A DNA stretch of 64,000 nt from Pseudomonas extremaustralis (GTDB taxonomy: Bacteria > Pseudomonadota > Gammaproteobacteria > Pseudomonadales > Pseudomonadaceae). The notes under the pieces were generated by a model, which saw only the letters and a list, made by a program, of their open reading frames with translations, was not told the origin of the DNA and did no database searches. Positions 17,377-24,974 of the stretch are shown here, one piece after another. Position numbers and translations under genes: made by a program. The stretch covers positions 5,862,501 through 5,926,500 of the forward strand of contig NZ_LT629689.1 in the NCBI RefSeq assembly GCF_900102035.1. Reading direction: 5' to 3'. The number at the start of each line of letters is the position of its first letter. Positions within the stretch are counted from its first letter, which is position 1.

Positions 17377-18015
17377 TTAATCCACCAGATAGATTTCGAC
17401 GCGCTCTTTGTGCGCGCCGATGTTATTGCGCTTGAGGCGGATCCGACCGATTTCGCCGGTTTTGCGCAAGTGCGTACCGCCGCAGGGTACCTGGGAAAAC
17501 CCTTCGATACGCCAGCACCGCCGCAACTGCTCGGTGTCGGTGAAGCGACTTTCAATCGGCAAGTCGGCTGCCACCAGCGTCTCGACGTCTTGCAGGATGC
17601 TGGCGAAGTATTGGCTGATATTACCGTCCAGGGCAAAGTCGATCCGCGCTTTGCCCTGGGCGATGTGGGCGCCGATTTTCTCAAGGCCGGGGAATTTCTT
17701 GTAGAACAGTTCCAGCACGACTTCAGCGGCGAAGTGCAAGCGCATCAGCGCGTAGCGCCGGGGCCAGTCGATCTGCACATTGACCCGATCGCCCACGGCA
17801 AAGTCCGGGTCGGCGGCCAGGCGGTAGATAATCCGGTCCCCGTCGACGATGGCCTGGCTGACCTCAATGTGGTTGATGGTGCCGCTGTCCGACTCTTGGC
17901 CGCCGGATTCGGCGAAGAAAATCGTCGGGCTGATCATGACATCACGGCCCTCGACGCTCAGCACATTGGCGTCCAGGTTCGACAGGTAAGGGGTGTTCCA
18001 GAATGCACGTTCCAT
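17377..18015 (-). CDS. AlaX-like trans-acting alanyl-tRNA editing protein
   Basis: The 212 residues match stand-alone editing domains related to AlaRS. The FFAESGGQ block (33-40) corresponds to the family's GGQ region. The zinc site is partly conserved: VPCGGTH gives Cys178 and His182, while the usual HxxxH is H94-F-A-A-E98, with Glu replacing the second His. AlaX proteins hydrolyse mischarged Ser- or Gly-tRNA(Ala). The gene begins five bases after the thioesterase stop and is embedded in an amino acid biosynthetic operon. I infer a self-resistance role, clearing tRNA charged with the non-proteinogenic product. A general housekeeping role is less likely given the position. Confidence 0.82.
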   Translation of the reverse strand: MERAFWNTPYLSNLDANVLSVEGRDVMISPTIFFAESGGQESDSGTINHIEVSQAIVDGDRIIYRLAADPDFAVGDRVNVQIDWPRRYALMRLHFAAEVVLELFYKKFPGLEKIGAHIAQGKARIDFALDGNISQYFASILQDVETLVAADLPIESRFTDTEQLRRCWRIEGFSQVPCGGTHLRKTGEIGRIRLKRNNIGAHKERVEIYLVD

Positions 18016-18020
18016 ACGGC

Positions 18021-18785
18021 TTAGCGGCCTTGTTCACTGAGGTGGGTTAAAAGGGTCAAGTAAAAGCGCGGAAAGTCGCTTTTGAAGAAAAAGTGCCCGC
18101 CAGGCAGGCATTGGCTATGGAACGCCACGCTGCTGTAGGGGTGCCACTCGTCGAGACGGTGGGTGTCGATCAACGGATCGTCCAGGCCGTTGAGGGTCAG
18201 CAGCGGCATCGGCAAGGGCTGGAGAAAGCGGTAGGTGAGCTGTGCGTTAAGCGCCAAATCGGCCTTGAGCTTGTTCAAGGTGGCGCGGGCGAAACTGCAA
18301 TCGGCGTCTGGCGGCAAGGGTAATAGGCTTTGCGCACACACGTGCTGCCACAACTGCTCGTCGTCCATTGCCCCCAACAGGGGGGAATAACCGGTGTGGG
18401 GCGGCATGCGACCCGACAGCACCAATTGGGTGGGCAGCGTGTGGCCGCGTGTGGCCAGGGTGTGGGCGACATCGAGTGCCAGGCCCGCGCCGAAGCTGTG
18501 GCCATAGAAGGCAAAGGGCAGCGTCAGCGCTTGCAGCGCGTCGACGATGGCCTCGATCAGCTCGTGGACGTTGGCCACGGGGGGCTCCTTTATCCGCTCT
18601 TCGCGGCCCGGCAGTTTGACCGCCCATGGTGCGATGCCGATGCTGTGCAGCGCGCTCAACCCCTGGAACGACGACACTCCGCCACCGCCATAGGGGAAAC
18701 ACAGCAGAATGCTCCGGGCCTCCTTGGATGAGGGCCCGGGCAAGGGCGCAAGCCAGCGCGATGGCGCTGCCAGGATGTCAGCCAT
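18021..18785 (-). CDS. type II thioesterase (CmaT-like)
   Basis: This 254-residue alpha/beta hydrolase belongs to the GrsT/type II thioesterase family. The nucleophile elbow GHSFG is near residues 94-98; the FPYGGGG oxyanion block is near 30-36; Asp in LNGLDDPLI and His in LPGGHFFF complete the triad. Such enzymes release acyl groups from carrier proteins or clear misprimed ones. In the cma pathway CmaT releases coronamic acid from the carrier. It sits after the VOC gene (9-base gap), the same position as cmaT. Confidence 0.88.
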   Translation of the reverse strand: MADILAAPSRWLAPLPGPSSKEARSILLCFPYGGGGVSSFQGLSALHSIGIAPWAVKLPGREERIKEPPVANVHELIEAIVDALQALTLPFAFYGHSFGAGLALDVAHTLATRGHTLPTQLVLSGRMPPHTGYSPLLGAMDDEQLWQHVCAQSLLPLPPDADCSFARATLNKLKADLALNAQLTYRFLQPLPMPLLTLNGLDDPLIDTHRLDEWHPYSSVAFHSQCLPGGHFFFKSDFPRFYLTLLTHLSEQGR

Positions 18786-18794
18786 GGCCTCTCC

Positions 18795-19217
18795 TTAGCC
18801 GGTGATCTCGAACAAGCCCACGGCCGGGTGGTACATGTGCGAAGTGGTCAGCGAGCAATGTTCGGCCGTCGCTGGATAGGGAATCGTCATCGCCGTGGTC
18901 ACCGTCACCCCGCCAATCTGCGCCAGGGAGGCTTGGGTAGCCGAGAGGTCGCTGACCCTGAAAGCGGCGTGATACAGGCACGCGTCCACGTCCTGCAATA
19001 ACCGGCTGACCACGCTGTCGGGGCGAAAGGGCTCGACCACTTCGACGATTTCGCCGGCCGGCGAGCGTAACTTGGTGATGAATACGCCGAACTTATCGAT
19101 CGGTTGCCGATGGAACAGCACTTCAAACCCCAAGGCCGTGAAAAAGGCCGACGTTTTCTCCGTGGAGCGGGTGGCGTAGGCGATATGGTCGATCCCCAGG
19201 TAAGAAGGCTGTTCCAT
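18795..19217 (-). CDS. VOC-superfamily protein (CmaC-like cyclase candidate)
   Basis: This 140-residue protein has the vicinal-oxygen-chelate (glyoxalase) fold signature: YLGIDHIAYATRSTEKTSAFFTALGFEV at the start (metal-ligand His at about 11) and a second half with YHAAFRVSDL and a terminal GLFEITG. In coronamic acid synthesis CmaC, a metal-dependent VOC-type enzyme, forms the cyclopropane by displacing the gamma-chloride. The position directly after the halogenase and before the thioesterase is the same, so a cyclase role is plausible. The alternative is an unrelated isomerase or a binding protein of the same fold. Confidence 0.75.
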   Translation of the reverse strand: MEQPSYLGIDHIAYATRSTEKTSAFFTALGFEVLFHRQPIDKFGVFITKLRSPAGEIVEVVEPFRPDSVVSRLLQDVDACLYHAAFRVSDLSATQASLAQIGGVTVTTAMTIPYPATAEHCSLTTSHMYHPAVGLFEITG

Positions 19218-19226
19218 GGGCGTTCC

Positions 19227-20156
19227 TCAATAGCTGGCCAAGGGTTTCAGGTCCAGGCCACTGAGGCTCCTGGAGGCCACTCGGTTCTGCGGGTCGGTAC
19301 GTGTACCGGCCACCTGCACCACGCCGAACTTGTCCAGGCGGTACTCGCCACCAAATTCCTTCACGTAGTCGGTGTCGGGATAGACCTTCACCCGACCTGG
19401 GACATAACGGGCCACATAACCGAGGCGGGTTTTGTCCGACGTCGAGTTGGGCAACGAGGAGTGCATCAGCATCGAGCGGAAAATCACGAATTGCCCGGCT
19501 TTCATCACAATCGGTACCGCGGCCGCTTCATCTGGCTGCCAGCCCTTGTCTTTTTGCAAGGTGCTGTAGTCGTAGCCATTGAAGCCACGCGCGTATTGGC
19601 CCTTGACCACGTCCTTGTTGGCGACCGGGTCGAATGTCATGCCGATGGACTCGTCGTAGTTCATTTTCCGGTGGGTGCCGGGGATGAACAGCATGCAGCC
19701 GTTCTCCGGGGTGGCGTCGGTGAATCCGGTCCACACGTTAATGGCACCCCCGAACGGCTCATCCTCAGGCCAGACCAACTGCGGCTCCCCGGATGCATGC
19801 CCGAAGGTATCGGCCTGGTGCCAGTCGGTGCCTTCATTGCCAGGGTATTTGGGGATGAATTCACTTCTCCAGCAGATGACGTCCGGGCCGAGGATGCTCC
19901 TGAGACGGTGCACGATCTCTGTGCGAAACACGTGGCGGGTCAGCAGTTCGACGTCCAGGTGCCGATCGTAATTGGTGATCGCCACATCGTGGGGTGCGTC
20001 ATAGGGCGCGTGGGTGCGGTTGAACAGCTGCGCGCGAACCGTCTTGTGCAACTGCATCATTTCTTCAGGCTCATAGAGCGTGAAGGGGCCGATAAAACCG
20101 TCCCGGTCGAATTGCTGGAGTTCCTGTTCCGTCAACGAAAAGTCAGTGATGTCCAT
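19227..20156 (-). CDS. non-haem Fe(II)/2-oxoglutarate halogenase (SyrB2/CmaB-like)
   Basis: This 309-residue PhyH-fold protein is almost the length of SyrB2. The facial triad of hydroxylases (HxD...H) is changed: the sequence reads D-W-H113-Q-A115, with alanine where a hydroxylase has the iron-binding carboxylate, and the second ligand is H232 (LMHSSLPN). SyrB2 uses H116, A118 and H235, so all three are offset by exactly three. Alanine opens a site for chloride, the hallmark of aliphatic halogenases. The substrate should be an aminoacyl group on the carrier domain of the adjacent adenylation protein (8-base gap). Chlorine rather than bromine is the expected default. Confidence 0.92.
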   Translation of the reverse strand: MDITDFSLTEQELQQFDRDGFIGPFTLYEPEEMMQLHKTVRAQLFNRTHAPYDAPHDVAITNYDRHLDVELLTRHVFRTEIVHRLRSILGPDVICWRSEFIPKYPGNEGTDWHQADTFGHASGEPQLVWPEDEPFGGAINVWTGFTDATPENGCMLFIPGTHRKMNYDESIGMTFDPVANKDVVKGQYARGFNGYDYSTLQKDKGWQPDEAAAVPIVMKAGQFVIFRSMLMHSSLPNSTSDKTRLGYVARYVPGRVKVYPDTDYVKEFGGEYRLDKFGVVQVAGTRTDPQNRVASRSLSGLDLKPLASY

Positions 20157-20164
20157 GTCCGCTC

Positions 20165-21943
20165 CTAAGCGTGGTGACTGAGGTTTTCATGCGTTACGTA
20201 GTACTGCACCCACTCCTGCAAGGTGTTCAACCGGGCGACTTCATCGAATGGGGTTTTCCTGCCAAGGGTCTGATTGATTTGGGTATGGGCCATCACGACG
20301 CTCAGGGACGAGGCGCCGTAGGCGTAAATGGAGTTTTCCAGTTGCAAGTCCTGCGTGCCCAGGATGCCGGACCACGCTTCCAGGACCGCCGATCCGGCTG
20401 CTGGCGCGCGCGCGCCCGTGGCGGGTGTTTTGCCGGCCAGTGATTGCAACGCGCGTTTATCGACCTTGCCGTTGGCGGTGAGCGGCAACTCGAATAACCG
20501 AATGATGCGGGCGGGCAACATATAGTGAGGAAGCCGGCCGGCCAACAGGCTCAGCAGCTTGCCTTCGTCCGTGTCCGGCCAGCCGTGCTGGAACACGATA
20601 AAGGCGTGCAAGCAGTTTTCCAGGGCGTTCATGGTCCGTGACAGCACCACGGCTTGTGCAATACCGGGCAATTGGGTCAGCGCCCGTTCGACCTCGGCGA
20701 GCTCCACGCGGTAGCCCTGGATTTTGACCTGTTCGTCGACACGGCCCTGATAGAAGAAAACGCCGTGTTCGTCCTCGATCACGTAGTCGCCGGTGCGGTA
20801 ATAGAAGCCCTCTGGCCCGTGCAGGAAACGCAGGCGAGTCAGTTCATCGTCCAGGTAGCCCTGGGCCAGATTGCGGCCGCCCAGCAGCAGTTCGCCCGGA
20901 GTGCCGCGCGGCACCGGCCGAAGGTCAGCATCGACGACTTGGGCATGAACGTGCTTGAGCAGCCGGCCGATGGGAATCGCATCGTCGTCGATATCCTTGA
21001 GCGTGCTGAGGCAATGCCAGGTTGAAAACACGGTGTTCTCGGTCGGGCCATAGCCGTTCACCAGGGTAATGCCCGGGTTGGCGGCCAGCAGTGCCCTGGC
21101 ATGGATCGGCTTGAGCACTTCGCCGCCGACATAGAGCACGCGCACCCCATCGAGCATCTGCAGACGGTGTTGCGCCACCAGATGAAACAGCGAGGTGGTC
21201 AGCAACAGCACCTCGCATCGGGCTGTTTGCACGCAGGCGGCCAGGGTCTCGATATTGAAAGCGCCGGCATGCAGGGTGACGCAGGCACCGGTGAGCAGCG
21301 GTACCCAGACTTCGAACACCGCAGCGTCAAAGCTGATCGAGGAATGATGCACATAGCGCCGGGCCCGGCCCTGGACTTGCTCCTGGACGTTCTCCACCAG
21401 GTTCAACAGGCCGTCCTCATGGATGCGGACACCTTTGGGCACCCCAGTGGTGCCGGAAGTGAACATTATTGTGATGACCCCGGTATCGACCGAGCGCGTC
21501 CTGGCCGGCCGACGAAAGGCCGGGCCTTGGGCAAGGAGGGCGCCTTGATCGTCCAGGCGAAAGTGGGTCAGGCGTGGATCGATATTTGTGTCGTCGGGCT
21601 GGCCGATCAACAACAGGTGGCTGCAACCGAGCTGATCGAGTTGCGCGACGATGCGTTTGGCCGGCGCGCTCGGGTCGAGGCTCACGTACGCCACGCCCAG
21701 CTTGCAGCAGGCCAGCAGCGCGACCAGGTAGGGCAGGCAACGACTGGCCATGAGCGGCAGGTAAGGCGCATCGGCCAGGCCATGGCGGCTCAGTTGCTCA
21801 CACAGCCCGAGTACCTGCTGATGCAGCTGTCGATAGGTAAGACCGTTGCCCTGGTCGACGACCGCCACGGCGTTGGGGGTTTGCAGGCAGATCGATTGAA
21901 ATCGGCGAAACACCTTGGTCGTTGGCCAGTTGTGCGCATTCAT
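20165..21943 (-). CDS. NRPS adenylation-thiolation didomain (CmaA/SyrB1-like)
   Basis: The 592 residues form one A domain (about 15-510) and one carrier domain (about 520-585) with no condensation domain. Core motifs are TIMFTSGTTGVPKGV (A3), FDAAVFEVWVPLL (A4), NGYGPTENT (A5), YRTGDYV (A7) and TANGKVDKRAL (A10, catalytic Lys). The carrier serine is in YGASSLSV. Aligning by eye to GrsA PheA gives specificity residues D-A-F-L-L-V-G-V-F-K, resembling aliphatic codes (Val/Ile class) rather than Thr. It would activate and tether a free amino acid for the halogenase next door. It overlaps the transferase gene by four bases. Confidence 0.92.
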   Translation of the reverse strand: MNAHNWPTTKVFRRFQSICLQTPNAVAVVDQGNGLTYRQLHQQVLGLCEQLSRHGLADAPYLPLMASRCLPYLVALLACCKLGVAYVSLDPSAPAKRIVAQLDQLGCSHLLLIGQPDDTNIDPRLTHFRLDDQGALLAQGPAFRRPARTRSVDTGVITIMFTSGTTGVPKGVRIHEDGLLNLVENVQEQVQGRARRYVHHSSISFDAAVFEVWVPLLTGACVTLHAGAFNIETLAACVQTARCEVLLLTTSLFHLVAQHRLQMLDGVRVLYVGGEVLKPIHARALLAANPGITLVNGYGPTENTVFSTWHCLSTLKDIDDDAIPIGRLLKHVHAQVVDADLRPVPRGTPGELLLGGRNLAQGYLDDELTRLRFLHGPEGFYYRTGDYVIEDEHGVFFYQGRVDEQVKIQGYRVELAEVERALTQLPGIAQAVVLSRTMNALENCLHAFIVFQHGWPDTDEGKLLSLLAGRLPHYMLPARIIRLFELPLTANGKVDKRALQSLAGKTPATGARAPAAGSAVLEAWSGILGTQDLQLENSIYAYGASSLSVVMAHTQINQTLGRKTPFDEVARLNTLQEWVQYYVTHENLSHHA

Positions 21944-22788
21944 CGGGCAGCCCTCGGTGCATGACGGTTCAGGAACGCGGTCATTGCCTGATACAACGGT
22001 TCATGACCGTCGACAAAGTCATGGTGCTGCCCCACCGGGTCTTCGACCAACTCGGCGTGGGCCAGCCATGTCGCGACGTATTTGGAGGACGCCGTGTCGG
22101 TGTAGCCATCGTTGCCGCCACACCAGACCAGGGTCGGCGTCTCGACGGCCTGGGCCGCGTGGGTGATTTCGAGGGTCTTGAGGTGGTTGAGGAAGATCAG
22201 GTATTGGCGGAATGCCTCCACTTCACGCAGGGGCCGGACCTGTTGGTAGCGATAGTCGCTGGGCGCGTAGCGACTGTTGGCATGCAACAGGCTGACGGCC
22301 TCGTACACTTGGGCCCAGTTGCCCAAGGGGATCGACTGCATCATGCGTTCGACATCGCGCTCGTACTGGCTCTTGGCAATCGCGTCGCCCGGCAAGAAAT
22401 ACGCGCCGTTGAGCAACAGCAGTGCGCGGCAAGCGCCCTGGGCTCCCGCCAGCAACGCTACAGGCGCTGAAGAGCAATAGCCCACCAGCGCGTCCACCTG
22501 CATGCCTTCGGGCAACGCCGCGCATAGCTGCCGGTAGAAATCGGCGATGCCTTCGCTGGGCGTCGGCGCGGTGGCCGTTGCATAGGACAACACGGCGTCG
22601 CTTTCCAGGATGATCAGGTTGAAGCGGCTGATGAGAAACAGCGCGGCGTTTTTCATGTAAAAACACTGGGTACCCACTGGCGACAGCAGCAGCAAGGTCG
22701 GTCGCGTCGGGTCAACAGGCAGGCTCTGTACACACGCCACACTGCCGGCGCGCGACAGGTTCAGGGTCAAGTTGAAGAGGCTGTGCAT
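21940..22788 (-). CDS. SyrC/CmaE-type aminoacyl transferase
   Basis: The start chosen is the ATG at 22788, preceded by GGGGAG and 11 bases after the carrier-protein stop; the longer frame overlaps that gene and is rejected. The 282-residue alpha/beta-hydrolase-fold protein has a cysteine nucleophile elbow, GYCSSAP (Cys105), plus Asp in GGNDGYTD and His in GQHHDFV. SyrC and CmaE use such a Cys to shuttle an aminoacyl group between carrier domains. Here it would move the substrate from the A-T didomain to the stand-alone carrier (or the reverse). Gene order carrier-transferase-A-T-halogenase equals cmaD-E-A-B. Confidence 0.87.
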   Translation of the reverse strand: MHSLFNLTLNLSRAGSVACVQSLPVDPTRPTLLLLSPVGTQCFYMKNAALFLISRFNLIILESDAVLSYATATAPTPSEGIADFYRQLCAALPEGMQVDALVGYCSSAPVALLAGAQGACRALLLLNGAYFLPGDAIAKSQYERDVERMMQSIPLGNWAQVYEAVSLLHANSRYAPSDYRYQQVRPLREVEAFRQYLIFLNHLKTLEITHAAQAVETPTLVWCGGNDGYTDTASSKYVATWLAHAELVEDPVGQHHDFVDGHEPLYQAMTAFLNRHAPRAAR

Positions 22789-22799
22789 AGTGCTCCCCG

Positions 22800-23030
22800 T
22801 CAGGCGTGTTGAGCGGCTGTTGCCGATGGCAACTGATCCAGGATCGTTTGTTTGCACGGGTTCAGGAAAAACTGCTCCATGTTGATATTGGCGCCAAACG
22901 TCGTGTTCACCTGACTGATCAACTGAACGGCGGTCAGGGAGTTGGCGCCCAAGTCGAAGATGTCTTCGTGATTGGCGACCGGGCGTTGGAATACGTCTTC
23001 GAAGAGTTTGTCGAGTTTTTCATCACGCAT
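22800..23030 (-). CDS. stand-alone peptidyl carrier protein (CmaD-like)
   Basis: A 76-residue carrier protein with the phosphopantetheine attachment motif DLGANSLTAVQL (Ser near 30), a normal carrier length and acidic helices. It would hold the aminoacyl intermediate after transfer from the A-T didomain, as CmaD does in coronamic acid synthesis. It is 57 bases downstream of the oxidase gene and 11 bases upstream of the transferase. Confidence 0.92.
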   Translation of the reverse strand: MRDEKLDKLFEDVFQRPVANHEDIFDLGANSLTAVQLISQVNTTFGANINMEQFFLNPCKQTILDQLPSATAAQHA

Positions 23031-23087
23031 GATTGATCTGCCTTTTCTGTCAAAAAAGGGGCCGGTCGCCCGGCCCGTCAGTCGGCG

Positions 23088-23888
23088 TCAGGCGGCGACG
23101 CGATCAACTTCGGCCTGGAGCAGCGTGGCGTCGAGCAGGTCCCATAACGCCGCCAGGTTGTCGAGGAAGTCATCGGCGCCTTGAACGATCGCGGCGCTGT
23201 TCTGCGGGTTGAGGACTGAGCCGACGGCCTCGATGGCATTCTGTTCGTGCTGGCATTCGGCCCCGGTCTCGCCATAGTGCTCCACCAGATAGTGCATGGC
23301 CGGCTCATCGAAGCTGGCGCGATATAAGCCGCTGTCGACCAGGCAGGTTTTTTCCCCAGGGATCAGTTGTCGATTGGAGATGATCTCCAGCGCCAGCGCG
23401 GTGCCAAGGCTTTTGTACACATCCTGGGCGGCCGTCGACTTGCGTGTCTCAAACGTACGGATCGCCTTTTTGGTCTGAGGCATCAGGCCGGTGGCGAAGT
23501 CATAGCCGGGCAGTTGGCCGAGCAGTTCGTCGGAGCAGCGCTTGAGCATGGACTCAATGTGGATCTGGTCGGTCAGGTCATCGAAGATCGCCTTGCCGGG
23601 TACGGAGCGGTTGATGATATGGCCGGCCATCATGGCCAGTTCCGGGCCGTGGTTTTCCTCGCTGTCGACAATCTCCTGCAGCAAGTGGCTTTCGGTCGAA
23701 AGGCCGATCTCCTTGAGCCCTTGGGGCAGGTTCCAGCCGGGGCGAGTGGCATCGCAGAAGCTGCGAATATGGTGGAACAAGGCACCGATGGCCTCGGTTC
23801 CTGGGTTGACGCGGGCCCAGTTGTGAAAAATCGGATGGCTATAGCAACGGTGGGCTTTGACACGCTCTACAAGGGTTTCTACGCGCAT
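23088..23888 (-). CDS. haem-oxygenase-like di-metal oxidase (HDO superfamily)
   Basis: This 266-residue all-helical protein belongs to the iron-containing redox group that includes UndA, BesC and SznF. Candidate metal ligands are E77-x-x-H80 (SEENHGPEL) and H204...E211-x-x-H214 (VEHYGETGAECQH). Family members activate oxygen for C-C cleavage, N-oxygenation or decarboxylative desaturation of amino or fatty acids. GGGAG precedes the ATG. The known cma operon has no such gene, so this enzyme suggests an extra oxidative step. BesC acts on chlorinated lysine in a halogenase pathway, which makes a similar partnership conceivable here. The substrate is unknown. Confidence 0.8.
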   Translation of the reverse strand: MRVETLVERVKAHRCYSHPIFHNWARVNPGTEAIGALFHHIRSFCDATRPGWNLPQGLKEIGLSTESHLLQEIVDSEENHGPELAMMAGHIINRSVPGKAIFDDLTDQIHIESMLKRCSDELLGQLPGYDFATGLMPQTKKAIRTFETRKSTAAQDVYKSLGTALALEIISNRQLIPGEKTCLVDSGLYRASFDEPAMHYLVEHYGETGAECQHEQNAIEAVGSVLNPQNSAAIVQGADDFLDNLAALWDLLDATLLQAEVDRVAA

Positions 23889-23951
23889 GGTTGATCTCCC
23901 GATGAGTGGCGACTACATAGGATTCCTTACTGTTCAAGGTTGGGTGTTGCT

Positions 23952-24944
23952 CTAATGACCGACAATCAGGCGGCTGCCGGAAAGGCCGGGTTTACTTAAG
24001 GTCACGTCCATGAACCCGGCCTGTTCGAGCAGGGCTTTCCAGCCCTCCTCTGAGGGGAATTTGCGGTCCATGAAGTGGGTATGCAAAAACGTGAAGGCCA
24101 GCGAATAGGCGTTGTTCTCCCAGGGCGCATCGTCGGGGATGGCATCCGCTATCACCAGTTTGACGCGGGGCGAGGCGGCCTTGATGGCGGCCAGCAGGCT
24201 CGGCAGCACCTGGCTTTGCGTGGGGTTGAGGTCGTGGAAGACGAAACCGGCATGGATGACGTCGACATCCTTGAGCAAGGTGGGGTCGTCGATCAGGCTT
24301 TCAACCGGCGCGTGGATCACTTGGAGCCGATGGCTCAAGCCTTTGTCTTGAATGATTTCGCGGGCCTTCTGGCAGGCGCTGGCGCTCAGGTCGATGCCGA
24401 TCGCAGTGGCTTGTGGCAACTGCTCCAGCAATCGGATCAGCAGGCCGCAGGTGCCTGAACCGAAGTCGATGATTTTCTTGGGCTGGGCTTGCAGGATTTC
24501 CCGTTCGGCATGGGGATAGAAGTCGGTCGCGCCCATCCACTTGGACGTGCGGGCCACGTGTTCGCCGTTGCGCACGTAGGTGTCGATGGCTGCATGCATG
24601 TTGTTGGCGAACTGCACCGGATGTTCGATCAGCGGTGCGCAAGACTGCAAGGCCCAGAGCAGGTAGCCGCAGTTGTTGACGGCCTCCGGCAGGGCGGCGG
24701 TGCCGGTGTAGCTGTCGGCGTGGGGGCCGGGGGCGGCCAATCCCAATTTGCACAGGGCCGCCAGGTAAGCATCGACAAAATGCCGCTGGGCACCGCTGAG
24801 GTTCACTACTCGTTCAGCGTCGAAGGGGTCGCCCTGCATCAACAGGTCGACCACCCCCAGGCGCGCGCCCATCTCCAGGAAAATCGATTTGCCCGCCAGG
24901 TTTTGCGCAGAGTCCATCGCTGATGCCGACATGACTTCGGTCAT
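23952..24944 (-). CDS. class I SAM-dependent methyltransferase
   Basis: 330 residues: an N-terminal winged-helix/dimerisation region (about 15-110, typical of natural-product O-methyltransferases) and a Rossmann domain with SAM motif I IIDFGSGTCGLLIRLL (about 155-170), acidic motif IGIDLSA, and VDVIHAGFVFHDLN (motif IV/V area). GGAGG lies six bases before the ATG. It is the first biosynthetic gene after the regulator and is absent from the known coronamic acid operon. The methyl acceptor (O, N or C) cannot be deduced. Confidence 0.85.
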   Translation of the reverse strand: MTEVMSASAMDSAQNLAGKSIFLEMGARLGVVDLLMQGDPFDAERVVNLSGAQRHFVDAYLAALCKLGLAAPGPHADSYTGTAALPEAVNNCGYLLWALQSCAPLIEHPVQFANNMHAAIDTYVRNGEHVARTSKWMGATDFYPHAEREILQAQPKKIIDFGSGTCGLLIRLLEQLPQATAIGIDLSASACQKAREIIQDKGLSHRLQVIHAPVESLIDDPTLLKDVDVIHAGFVFHDLNPTQSQVLPSLLAAIKAASPRVKLVIADAIPDDAPWENNAYSLAFTFLHTHFMDRKFPSEEGWKALLEQAGFMDVTLSKPGLSGSRLIVGH

Positions 24945-24974
24945 GATCTACCTCCTTGTAGAGTGAGCGTGCGC

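Noticed and set aside
22789..22857. N-terminal extension of the SyrC/CmaE-like transferase
   Set aside because: It would overlap the carrier-protein gene by nearly 60 bases; the ATG at 22788 has a ribosome site and begins the conserved sequence.
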